Positions 16,976-24,747 of a stretch of DNA of 64,000 bases are shown here, in pieces. The position numbers and the translations under genes are program-made. Each line of letters begins with the position of its first letter. The first letter of the stretch is position 1. A model generated the notes under the pieces. The model was not told where the DNA came from and did not search any database. It worked only from the letters and a program-made list of their open reading frames with translations. The stretch spans positions 58,129 through 122,128 of the forward strand of contig JAJRSD010000080.1 in the NCBI GenBank assembly GCA_024278975.1. Reading direction: 5' to 3'. The DNA comes from Bacteroidota bacterium (GTDB lineage Bacteria; Bacteroidota; Bacteroidia; Bacteroidales; Prolixibacteraceae).

Positions 16976-17884
16976 TTATTTTGAATATTGCTTTCGGTTG
17001 GCATAATTTAATGCGACCAACGAAAGTGCAATAATTGCCATTCCCAAAATTGAAATAAAATCCGGGTTTTCATCGGTTAAAATAACCCAGCTTAGTGAAG
17101 CACCCGAAACCGGAATTAGAAATTTCCAAAAGTTCAGCAAAGAAACTTTTATCCCCGGACGTTTTAATAAAGTGTACCAGATTGTGATTGCAACTGCCGA
17201 TATTAAACTTAACCATATTAGCGAATAGTAGTAGGTTGCCGGAAACGGACCAAAATTAATTCCCTCAACCGGAATTGAAACCAGAATGAGTAACAACCCT
17301 CCCAATATTAACGATGTTGAACTTAGTACAACAGGAGAAATACCAACTGATTTTTTTGAGATAATTACGTTCGAGTAACCCGAAACCAGATTGTTAATCA
17401 AGAGTAATCCTATTCCCAAATATTCCAGCTCTCCTTTCATCTCAACTTTTGTTCTGCCCAAAGTAATAATTGCAATACCAACAATACCGATTAAAATACT
17501 TCCGGTTTTTAGAGGTGTCATTTTATCGTTATGAAAAGAAAAATGAGCAACAATTGCGATAAACAGCGGCGACGAACCAATTATCATTGCAGCCAGTGCA
17601 CCGGGAACCAGATTAATTCCACTGTAAAAAAGTGCGTATTGGGCAAAAATCTGAATTAAACCCAGTTGGGCTATAAATTTCCAGTTAGTTTTTAATTCAA
17701 CCCAAAAACGTTTAGGCTTACCAAAATAGATAAAAATAAGTATGCCTGAAATAAAAAAACGTATTCCGGCAAATTGAAATGGAGATTGAAATTCTAAACC
17801 AATTTTAACACCAACAAAAGCTGTTGACCAAAGCCAGCAGGCAAAAATTGCTAAAAATGTTGTGCTTTTAATTATGTTCTTCAT
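16976..17884 (-). CDS. EamA/DMT-superfamily metabolite exporter
   Basis: 302 residues with ten hydrophobic segments in two five-helix EamA repeats. Recognisable phrases are FAGIRFFISGILIF in the first repeat and WYTLLKRPGIKVSLLNFWKF with PVSGASLSW in the second. Drug/metabolite transporter of the inner membrane; substrate unknown, with amino acids or metabolites typical. It converges on the CotH gene with 4 bp between the stops, so no separate terminator is present. Confidence 0.88.
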   Translation of the reverse strand: MKNIIKSTTFLAIFACWLWSTAFVGVKIGLEFQSPFQFAGIRFFISGILIFIYFGKPKRFWVELKTNWKFIAQLGLIQIFAQYALFYSGINLVPGALAAMIIGSSPLFIAIVAHFSFHNDKMTPLKTGSILIGIVGIAIITLGRTKVEMKGELEYLGIGLLLINNLVSGYSNVIISKKSVGISPVVLSSTSLILGGLLLILVSIPVEGINFGPFPATYYYSLIWLSLISAVAITIWYTLLKRPGIKVSLLNFWKFLIPVSGASLSWVILTDENPDFISILGMAIIALSLVALNYANRKQYSK

Positions 17885-18071
17885 CTATTTTTTTAAGTTT
17901 TGCAAATGTGGTGAATTATAATTGAAAGTAAGTGAGAATTTAAAAATAGAACATTGTGTCTTAATGTTCGGCGACAGTATAAAAGCCTTTGTGAAATTAT
18001 CAGTTTAATGTACTATAGATACAATATTTCTAAAATAATAATTTTATTTTGCAGCCATTAAAATAGATATT

Positions 18072-18536
18072 ATGGGACAACGAATTATTAATAATTACGA
18101 CGATTTTGAAGCACTCCTCGGAAAACTAATCGGGGTTTCTGATTATGTTCAAATTACACAAGACCAAATTGATAAATTTGCAGATGCTACTTTAGATTAT
18201 CAATGGATTCACACCGATCCGGAACGAGCCGCAAAAGAGTCGCCTTTTAAAAGTACAATTGCACACGGTTATTTATCACTTTCGATGTTAACATATTTGT
18301 GGTTTAATGTGGTTGATGTACGAAATGTAAAAATGATTGTGAATTACGGAATAGAAAAGTTACGCTTTCAACAGCCGGTTAAAGTGAACGATAAAATACG
18401 TGCCACCGTTTCGCTAAACGATATTAAAAACTTACGTGGCATTGCAAAAATACAGGTAAAAATTGTGGTTGATATCGAAGGTGAAAAGAAACCTGCTTAC
18501 GATGCGCTGGTTAACTTTCTTTATCATTTCGAGTAA
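18072..18536 (+). CDS. MaoC-like (R)-specific enoyl-CoA hydratase
   Basis: 154 residues, a single hot-dog fold. The hydratase motif is complete: D.QWIHTDPERAAKESPFKS followed by TIAHGYLSLSM, with the catalytic Asp and His (WIHTDPE, AHGY). Proteins of this length and sequence resemble NodN/MaoC dehydratases. Substrate not determinable. The gene converges with the phosphatase gene and overlaps its 3' end by 26 bp. Confidence 0.9.
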   Translation: MGQRIINNYDDFEALLGKLIGVSDYVQITQDQIDKFADATLDYQWIHTDPERAAKESPFKSTIAHGYLSLSMLTYLWFNVVDVRNVKMIVNYGIEKLRFQQPVKVNDKIRATVSLNDIKNLRGIAKIQVKIVVDIEGEKKPAYDALVNFLYHFE

Positions 18537-18999
18537 TTTTTTCCAGCAACCCCTCGCACGAATCTTCAAGTAAATCGAGTACCAGTTCAAATCCAGCATC
18601 GCCGCCATAATACGGGTCGGGTACTTCGTTGTAATCCCACTCTTTTTTATAATCGGTCATTTTCGAAAGCTTTTTCAGGTCGGTCTCGTTGCGAGCCATA
18701 TTTTTTAACGAGTACATATTTTCATCGTCCATCCCGATAATATAATCAAAGTGGTCGAAATCGGTTTCGGGATTAAATTTGCGCGAAATACTTGTTAAAT
18801 TAAAACCGCGTTTTATGGCGTGCGATTGCATTCTGCGGTCGGCAGGCTGCCCAACATGATAACCGGTTGTTCCGGCAGAATCTATTTCAAAATCTTGCGA
18901 AAATTCGCTGCTTTTAACTATTCCTTTAAAAACTGCTTCGGCACTTGGCGAGCGACAAATATTGCCCATGCAAACGAAAAGTACTTTTGTTTTTGTCAT
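18511..18999 (-). CDS. Low-molecular-weight protein-tyrosine phosphatase
   Basis: 162 residues. The P-loop CMGNICRS (C-x5-R-S) sits at residues 10-17, and the general-acid loop EVPDPYYGG near 120 supplies the Asp. Cytoplasmic enzyme that dephosphorylates phosphotyrosine or sugar-phosphate-type substrates. A single-copy hairpin repeat of the GTCATTCTGAA type lies immediately upstream. Confidence 0.94.
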   Translation of the reverse strand: MTKTKVLFVCMGNICRSPSAEAVFKGIVKSSEFSQDFEIDSAGTTGYHVGQPADRRMQSHAIKRGFNLTSISRKFNPETDFDHFDYIIGMDDENMYSLKNMARNETDLKKLSKMTDYKKEWDYNEVPDPYYGGDAGFELVLDLLEDSCEGLLEKITRNDKES

Positions 19000-19020
19000 A
19001 ATCTAATAGTTTATTAAACC

Positions 19021-19086
19021 GTCATTCTGAACTTGTTTCAGAATCTAATATGGTGAGTTTTAGACCCTGAAATAAATTCAGGGTGA
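19021..19086. repeat. Hairpin repeat of the GTCATTCTGAACTTG type
   Basis: Ends are inverted repeats of about 24 bp: GTCATTCTGAACTTGTTTCA on the left and, read on the minus strand, GTCACCCTGAATTTATTTCA on the right. The outer bases GTCA..TGAC and the inward order are reminiscent of the GIY-YIG-associated element at 4116. It lies upstream of the phosphatase gene. Confidence 0.7.
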
Positions 19087-19121
19087 CGTATAATATCAAT
19101 ATTGTATAGTAAAACTAATTA

Positions 19122-19868
19122 TTATTCTTTATTCCAAATCTCGTAAGCCTTTTTTGCCTGTCCGAGTAACATATCGTAACCATTTTTTACCGTTGCCCCT
19201 TTGTCAATTCCATTTTGCATGAATCTGGTTATTTCAGGATTGTAAACCAAATCGAAAAGAAGATGTTTTTCGGTGATAAATTCATAAGGAATATTTGCAC
19301 AAACATCAACTTTTGGAAATGTACCAAGTGGCGTTGCATTTATAATGAGAAGACGTTCAGTCATCATTTTCTCGTCAATATCTTCGTAACGAATTTCGTT
19401 CTCTTTTAGTTCTTCAATCGAAGCCGAAATAAACTCAATATCCAATTTTGTAAGTACATATTTAAGTGCTTTCGATGCTCCGCCAGTTCCTAAAATAAGG
19501 GCTTTTTTATGATGCTCTTTTAGTAATGGTTTTAACGAATTCTCAAATCCAAACGTGTCGGTATTGAATCCTTTTAAGTAAATACCAGACTCAGTTCGTT
19601 TTACCTGAATTGTATTTACCGCACCAATTTCGTGAGCCGAGTCATTCAACTCATCTAAAAACGGGATAACCTGTTCTTTGTACGGGATAGTAACATTTAA
19701 TCCAATTATTTCAGGATTGTTTTTTATGATATCCGGAAATTTATTGATATTATCAATTTCGAAATTCTCGTAAGTAGAGTCTATATTTTCCTGTTGAAAT
19801 TTATCGGTAAAATATCTTTTCGAGAAAGAGTGAGTAAGTGGGTATCCTAATAATCCGTATCGTTTCAT
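19122..19868 (-). CDS. aroE: Shikimate dehydrogenase
   Basis: 248 residues. The N-terminal shikimate-binding motif is MKRYGLLGYPLTHSFSKRYF. Catalytic Lys lies in NVTIPYKEQ and Asp in FNTDTFGF. The NADP-binding region begins ALILGTGGASKA, and the C-terminal NGYDMLLGQAKKAYEIW helix is typical. It reduces 3-dehydroshikimate in aromatic amino-acid synthesis. It is slightly short compared with the usual 270 or so residues, as is common in Bacteroidota. Short-word repeats lie directly upstream. Confidence 0.96.
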   Translation of the reverse strand: MKRYGLLGYPLTHSFSKRYFTDKFQQENIDSTYENFEIDNINKFPDIIKNNPEIIGLNVTIPYKEQVIPFLDELNDSAHEIGAVNTIQVKRTESGIYLKGFNTDTFGFENSLKPLLKEHHKKALILGTGGASKALKYVLTKLDIEFISASIEELKENEIRYEDIDEKMMTERLLIINATPLGTFPKVDVCANIPYEFITEKHLLFDLVYNPEITRFMQNGIDKGATVKNGYDMLLGQAKKAYEIWNKE

Positions 19869-19870
19869 TT

Positions 19871-19935
19871 TTAGTATTTAGTAGTGAGTATTTAGTAGTG
19901 AGTATTTAGTAGTGAGTAGTTAGTAATGAGTAATG
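19871..19935 (+). repeat. TTTAGTAGTGAGTA short-word tandem repeat
   Basis: AGTATTTAGTAGTG recurs three times with a 14-bp period, then decays to AGTAGTTAGTAATGAGTAATGAG. It fills the gap between aroE and the DUF368 gene. Confidence 0.65.
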
Positions 19936-19949
19936 AGATTCAACATAGC

Positions 19950-20888
19950 TTATTTTTTAATCAGTTTTTTCGATACACCTTCAATAACAAAAATAAGTGC
20001 AAAGCCAATTATTACAAGTAAAACTGCTTCCCATATAAAAGCATTATTTCCGGTAATTTGTTCAAATGTTCCCGGTAAAATATTTACTTCGGCCAGTGTT
20101 TTTACGTCTCCATGAAGGTCGATAAATGTTGCCGTAACCTCTTTCCATGGCCATACTTTATTTAACGAACCCACCATAAAACCTGCCAATACCGAAATTG
20201 TGATGTTGTGGTATTTTTTTAGCAGCCACGATAAAACATTCGAAAAAGCAATAATTCCGATGGCAGCACCAACCATAAAAGTTAAAATTATTGCAATGTT
20301 AAAGTCGCCAACTGCTTCGAGAATAAACTTGTACATACCGAGCAAAACCAAAATAAAACTTCCCGAAATACCAGGTAAAATCATTGCGCAAATTGCAATT
20401 GCTCCGGCAATAAAAACAAACAGGTAACTTGTATTTGCTTCGGCAGGCGAAATAATTGTGATAATATATGCAACCGCAATACCAATAATTCCGGCAGTTA
20501 TTGTTGCAAAATTCCATTTTTTAATTGTTCGTGCAACATAAATTGCCGATGCCACAATTAGTCCGAAAAAGAACGACCACACCAAAATAGGGAAGTTGTT
20601 TAACAGATATTCCAACCCTTTTGCAAGCGAGAAAATACTTATACCTATTCCAATAAAAACACTTATTAAAAATGTTCCGTTTATCTCTTTCCAGAATTCT
20701 GTGAATTTCCCAGTAAAGAAAAGTTTTAAGGCATTCAGATTAATCGATTTTATTGAGTCTATCAGCTCTTCGTAAATACCTGTAATAAATGCGATTGTTC
20801 CACCCGAAACTCCCGGAACAACATCGGCTGCTCCCATTCCCATTCCTTTTAAAATAAGTATTATGTACTCTTTAATTGTTCTCTCCAT
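19950..20888 (-). CDS. DUF368 membrane protein (PopT-type polyprenyl-phosphate translocase family)
   Basis: 312 residues with eight or more hydrophobic segments. Two internal motifs characterise DUF368: GMGMGAADVVPGVSGGTIAF near the N-terminus and AICAMILPGISGSFILVLLG in the middle, which look like an inverted-topology repeat. DUF368 proteins of the PopT type recycle undecaprenyl phosphate across the inner membrane. That role is known for the family; here it is inferred. Confidence 0.9.
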   Translation of the reverse strand: MERTIKEYIILILKGMGMGAADVVPGVSGGTIAFITGIYEELIDSIKSINLNALKLFFTGKFTEFWKEINGTFLISVFIGIGISIFSLAKGLEYLLNNFPILVWSFFFGLIVASAIYVARTIKKWNFATITAGIIGIAVAYIITIISPAEANTSYLFVFIAGAIAICAMILPGISGSFILVLLGMYKFILEAVGDFNIAIILTFMVGAAIGIIAFSNVLSWLLKKYHNITISVLAGFMVGSLNKVWPWKEVTATFIDLHGDVKTLAEVNILPGTFEQITGNNAFIWEAVLLVIIGFALIFVIEGVSKKLIKK

Positions 20889-21074
20889 TTATGATATTTT
20901 TAGAGTCATTGTAAATCAGTTTTAATATATTTTAATAAAAAAGTAATCACAGATAATGTAAATAATACATCGGGATTATCAGTAATTTATTGCGGTCAAA
21001 AATATAAAAAGAAATATGAATATTTGTATTTCGAGGTTATACCAAAGAGTTATTTATAAAAAAATGTTTTGCCA

Positions 21075-21170
21075 TCTAATCCGTTGGTTGAAACCAACAG
21101 CAGAGGATATTTGCAAAATGTTTACTTCATGCAGTAAATATTCTTTGCCGTCCGATTTATCGGACGGATA
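21075..21170 (+). repeat. Two-hairpin dispersed repeat, copy 2
   Basis: Same layout as 2768-2860 (opposite strand). Hairpin 1 is TTGGTTGAAACCAA (21084-21097). Hairpin 2 is a perfect 9-bp stem, CCGTCCGAT-TT-ATCGGACGG (21148-21167). The segments GGATATTTGC and ATTCTTTGCCGTCC are shared exactly. It occupies the 413-bp gene-free stretch 20889-21301, whose remainder holds only a -7-like element. Confidence 0.75.
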
Positions 21171-21264
21171 ACAAATTACTAATACAGCTCGACTTTAGTC
21201 CATTCGTTTTAGATATTTTTCACAACATTTAAAACTAATTAAAGATTCAAAATTGCTATTCTAC

Positions 21265-21272
21265 TACTTTTG
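21265..21272 (+). promoter_or_regulatory. -7 element upstream of the 109-residue gene
   Basis: TACTTTTG fits TAnnTTTG and is 29 bp before the ATG at 21302. No TTTG at the expected -33 spacing is seen. Confidence 0.4.
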
Positions 21273-21301
21273 CTGGCAATTATACATATAAATATATTTT
21301 T

Positions 21302-21631
21302 ATGAGCAACTTAGATAATTTAAAGAATAATTTTCATGATCGAATGATTGAGATTTATGATCAGGCAAAAGCAGAATGCAACTATTCTGCAACGCGCTTT
21401 TACCAGATGGTAAGTGAACTTGGAGGGCTAAAAGCAGCACAAAAACTACTTGCTACAAATAAGCCTTCTGAAGGATTAACCAGACTATGGGAAGAGAAAA
21501 GACTTGATATATCAATGGAGGCAACAATCCTTCAGAAACCTTGGTGTAATCTTTTTTCAGAAACAGAACTGCTTATTGCAAAAAAGAAACTAAAAGAACT
21601 TGGTTATACTCCGGAATCAAGTTGTGACTAA
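21302..21631 (+). CDS. Small conserved hypothetical protein, island gene
   Basis: 109 residues, soluble, no signal peptide. It resembles a widespread unnamed family recognised by the pattern F.DRMIEIY..AK.EC.Y.ATRF.QMV...GG..AA..LL, then GL..LWE..RLD...EA and a C-terminal WCNLFSETELLIAKKKLKEL with GYTP. In my experience such proteins lie near restriction or defence genes, but no activity is known to me. It begins the accessory stretch 21.3-24.7 kb. Confidence 0.7.
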   Translation: MSNLDNLKNNFHDRMIEIYDQAKAECNYSATRFYQMVSELGGLKAAQKLLATNKPSEGLTRLWEEKRLDISMEATILQKPWCNLFSETELLIAKKKLKELGYTPESSCD

Positions 21632-21675
21632 AGTTTTAAATTGTTAAAAAAAACACTTTTAAAAGAACAAATAAA

Positions 21676-21906
21676 ATGAAAGAAGATTACAAAATATTGG
21701 CAGAACATTGTGAGGCAGTTTTACTTCTCAACAACACAAAACTTCCTGAGGAATTTTATTATCAAAGTTTATCTCTTTGTGTTTTAGATGCTGTGTTTTC
21801 TATTGGAGTTAAATACTCTAATGTACAAAATGTTATTTCAAATTTTATTTTGTTGAAAAGTTATGAAGAAGTCGGGAGATGGAAATTGGAAGTTTGTTGC
21901 TGGTGA
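21676..21906 (+). pseudogene. N-terminal fragment of a defence-island-type hypothetical protein
   Basis: 76 residues. LPEEFYYQSLSLCVLDAVFSIGVKYSNVQNVISNF resembles the opening of a family of roughly 200-residue proteins of unknown function (LP.EF.Y.SLPLCVLDAVFSIGV.Y..V.NVV..F). After about residue 58 the resemblance stops, and the frame ends at 21904-21906 in a Trp-rich tail. I therefore read it as a truncated gene, although a genuine short protein cannot be ruled out. Confidence 0.5.
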
Positions 21907-22221
21907 CTGGATTTATTAATCCTTTGGAGAAATATATATGGTGGTGGCTAAAAAAGGTAAAATAATCTCACCTTAATAAAACTGTGGTTGTTCTTAAGCG
22001 ACAGATTCGCGGAATATTTGTAATAAAAACTAAGATGCAACGGAACTAATTGAAATCAACCTATCTAAATATTTTTGTAATATCTAATTGAATAAAATGG
22101 GATATTTAAATTAATTGAACTGATATTCGCTGATTTATGTTTTTCCCTTTGAGGTTCCGCTTTTTTTTTACGATATTTATATCTTATTAAAATATTCCAT
22201 ATCAAAAATATTATAAATCCT
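21907..22221. other. Gene-free stretch before the YaaA/GIY-YIG cassette
   Basis: 315 bp of AT-rich DNA with no convincing open frame. The segment near 22140-22175 (CCCTTTGAGGTTCCGC then a nine-T run) could be a weak terminator or leader. It presumably holds the cassette promoter, but no clear TTTG..TAnnTTTG pair is visible. Confidence 0.4.
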
Positions 22222-23166
22222 ATGGAAGTAATTGTTTATATTTTAGTTACATTAATAGGTTTGATTTACCTTTCTATGTCAAAAAATAAAACACATTGCG
22301 ATAATTGTAAAACTGAATTGAGTAAAAAATCAAACGCATATAAAAGGAGAAATAATAAGGGAAAAATTATCTTATGTGAAGAGTGTGAAAACGAAATAAT
22401 AACGAAGGATAAAAAAGAAGAATCAATTCAAAAGATAAAAAAAGATAATGTATTAAGAATTAGCTGTCCAAAATGTACAACTGAAGGTCCTCTGTCAATA
22501 TTCACTAGTAAATACAATAGTACATTGTGTTGTCCAATGTGTGAATATGAGTGGTCAACGACAACGAGCAATAATTCTTTTACTCTTCGTACAAATAAAA
22601 AATATAAAATGAAAAATAATATGAATACAAGGTTTTTAATAAATTGTAGTGGTAGCAAAAACACCAATTCAACAAATACGGTTGCTAGTAGCATCAGAAA
22701 TTTATCATTTGATAATAAGTTGTACAAGTATAGAAAACATATTATCAAAAAATCTGGGATAGAACTTGACTGGGACAACTGCCTACCAGCATATGAATTA
22801 TATACGGGTAAACTCTACAAGCAAATTACAACTCAGAATTGGAATAAATCTGAAACTAACATTTACATTTTATCTGCTTTATTTGGATGGATAAAACATA
22901 CTGATTTACTACCCTATTATGATTTAAGTATGAATCAACAAGAACATAAAATCAATGGAAGATATGTGAATAAGATATGGTATGATTTTTCGATACTTCA
23001 TAAATTTATAAGTCGTAGTAAAGATATTGATTTATTAACTCAACCGTACAGAAAAGCAATATGCAACAGCAAAAATCCGGTTGCGCAAACACCCTATGCA
23101 AAATTTAAAGACAACTATGGAACAGGTAAAGGAAAATGGTTAAACTCTTTGCTCGACAAATATTAA
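22222..23166 (+). CDS. Zinc-ribbon plus YaaA/UPF0246-like protein, first gene of a GIY-YIG cassette
   Basis: 314 residues. A hydrophobic N-terminus (3-20) could anchor it. Two Cys-pair zinc-binding modules follow: CDNC..CEEC (about 26-55) and CPKC..CCPMC (about 82-107). From about residue 134 the sequence follows the YaaA/UPF0246 pattern: FLINCSGSK, then YELYTGKLYKQI, then IYILSALFGWIKHTDLLPYY, and VNKIWYDF. In E. coli YaaA the equivalents are the YTG, LSGLYGVLRPLDL and YQFWGD motifs. YaaA binds DNA and protects from peroxide stress. Fusion to a membrane helix and zinc ribbons is unusual. Two GIY-YIG genes follow at 24 and 3 bp, so an operon is likely. Confidence 0.75.
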   Translation: MEVIVYILVTLIGLIYLSMSKNKTHCDNCKTELSKKSNAYKRRNNKGKIILCEECENEIITKDKKEESIQKIKKDNVLRISCPKCTTEGPLSIFTSKYNSTLCCPMCEYEWSTTTSNNSFTLRTNKKYKMKNNMNTRFLINCSGSKNTNSTNTVASSIRNLSFDNKLYKYRKHIIKKSGIELDWDNCLPAYELYTGKLYKQITTQNWNKSETNIYILSALFGWIKHTDLLPYYDLSMNQQEHKINGRYVNKIWYDFSILHKFISRSKDIDLLTQPYRKAICNSKNPVAQTPYAKFKDNYGTGKGKWLNSLLDKY

Positions 23167-23190
23167 AAAAATCTATTATACATAAGCATT

Positions 23191-23826
23191 ATGAGTAACG
23201 AATGTAGTACAATTCACGAGTTAACGAAAAAATTAAAAAGACATAATTTCCCTTATAACGAATATGAGATACCATTAAATGGAATTTATTTATTATTTGA
23301 AAAAGGAGAAAAGGGGCACAATCAAGACAGAATTGTAAGAGTTGGCACACATACAGGAGAGAATCAACTTCGTCCAAGGCTAAAGCAACATTTTCTATTA
23401 GAAAATAAAGATCGTAGTATTTTCAGGAAAAATATTGGGAGGGCTATTCTATCTAAAAATAATGATCCATTTTTGAAATATTGGGAAATAGATTTAACAA
23501 CTCGGAAAAACAGAGAAAAATATTCCTCTGCAATCGACTTTGATTATCAAAAAGAAATTGAAAAAAAAATAAGTCAATATATTCAAGAGAATTTTTCATT
23601 TTGTGTTTTTATGATTAATGGTAAAGAGAAGAGGCTTGAGATAGAAGCTAAAATTATTTCTACTATTTCATGGTGCGGCAAATGTAAACAATCTAAAGAA
23701 TGGCTTGGTAATTATTCTCCAAAAGAAAAAATAGTTAAAAGTGGTTTATGGTTGGTTAATGAACTTTACAAAACACCTTTTACTGCAACTGATATTGAAG
23801 AGTTAGACATTTTAATTAATGGTTAG
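23191..23826 (+). CDS. GIY-YIG-domain protein, second gene of the cassette
   Basis: 211 residues. A divergent GIY-YIG core is seen: NGIYLLFEKGEKG (about 30-42), RIVRVGTHTGENQLRPRLKQ with the catalytic-type Arg and following His, the KDRSIFRKNIGRAIL helix, and a Glu in KRLEIEAKIISTIS (about 150-160). A C-G-K-C pair (WCGKCKQS) near 167 could bind metal. It starts 24 bp after the YaaA-like gene and ends 3 bp before the double GIY-YIG gene. No DNA-binding partner domain is fused, so the YaaA-like protein may supply targeting (inference). Confidence 0.78.
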   Translation: MSNECSTIHELTKKLKRHNFPYNEYEIPLNGIYLLFEKGEKGHNQDRIVRVGTHTGENQLRPRLKQHFLLENKDRSIFRKNIGRAILSKNNDPFLKYWEIDLTTRKNREKYSSAIDFDYQKEIEKKISQYIQENFSFCVFMINGKEKRLEIEAKIISTISWCGKCKQSKEWLGNYSPKEKIVKSGLWLVNELYKTPFTATDIEELDILING

Positions 23827-23829
23827 GCA

Positions 23830-24699
23830 ATGACAAATAATAAATCATTTATTGAAAATAGTTGGTGTAATTTAAAATGGTCACCATGGATCAGTTTTGA
23901 AAATCTATCAAAGTTAATTCCCGCATATAGTGGTTTTTATAAGGTAAAACCTATAAATCAGGATTACTTAATTTATATAGGGCAAACGGGTAATTTAAAA
24001 AGAAGAACGACAACTCTAAAACGAGAGTGTTATAAAGAAGTAATGCCTTTTAGAGATCCTCATACTGGAGCCCCTTGTTTATGGGCATGGAAAGATGCAG
24101 AAGGATTACAATTTGAATGTTCCGTTACACTTAGTGAAATTACAGAAATAGAGAGAAAAGTTATAGAACATTATCTATTCTGGCAATACAGATTAGAAAA
24201 AGGAGAATCTCCTCTATGCTCTTTTGGTAGGTTTCATGAAGACTATAAAATATCATCGAATAGTAAAAAAAGGATACATGGTTATCATCTTGAAGAAGGA
24301 GAAAAAAATCCTGCTGGAAGAAATAGTCAAGTACCTTTATTTATGAAGGAATATTATCAAGAGAAAAATTGGATGGGTCTCAAGTGGACCGAACCAAATC
24401 TTTTTAATAAACAAGAAGTTAAATGTTTGAATAACCAACCAGCCGTTTACAAAATATTCACAGAAAATGAATTATTGTATATCGGAGAAACTAAAAATGT
24501 CAAAAAACGCTTTTCTGATCATATAAAAAAAGATTGGTCTTTTGCGAATGTATTTTTTTCTATCTCTGAACAAGTATTCAGTATTGCACCTCATCAATTA
24601 AAAGAATTAGAAAATGATTTGATAGCCGGTTATTATGAGCAAACAAAAAAGTCTCCTTTCTTTCAGTTTAAAAACCTTAAACCAACTAAACTATATTAA
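23830..24699 (+). CDS. Double GIY-YIG-domain protein, third gene of the cassette
   Basis: 289 residues with an internal duplication. Repeat 1 (about 10-135): CNLKWSPW, then SGFYKVKPINQDYLIYIGQT, GNLKRR, and Glu in EIERKVIEHYLFW. Repeat 2 (about 180-285): MGLKWTEP, then AVYKIFTENELLYIGETKNV, KKRFSDHI, and Glu in LKELENDLIAGYYE. Both copies keep the G-Y...YIG, Arg and Glu positions, so both could be active. Two nuclease domains in one chain would allow a double-strand break by a monomer (inference). It ends 48 bp from the convergent B12 operon. Confidence 0.82.
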   Translation: MTNNKSFIENSWCNLKWSPWISFENLSKLIPAYSGFYKVKPINQDYLIYIGQTGNLKRRTTTLKRECYKEVMPFRDPHTGAPCLWAWKDAEGLQFECSVTLSEITEIERKVIEHYLFWQYRLEKGESPLCSFGRFHEDYKISSNSKKRIHGYHLEEGEKNPAGRNSQVPLFMKEYYQEKNWMGLKWTEPNLFNKQEVKCLNNQPAVYKIFTENELLYIGETKNVKKRFSDHIKKDWSFANVFFSISEQVFSIAPHQLKELENDLIAGYYEQTKKSPFFQFKNLKPTKLY

Positions 24700-24747
24700 A
24701 TTAAGTCAACAGTTTAAGATTATAATCATTGCCCTTTGTTCTCTATC

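Noticed and set aside
18511..18536. 26-bp tail-to-tail overlap of MaoC and phosphatase genes as an antisense regulatory device
   Set aside because: Short convergent overlaps are common and nothing in the sequence suggests more.
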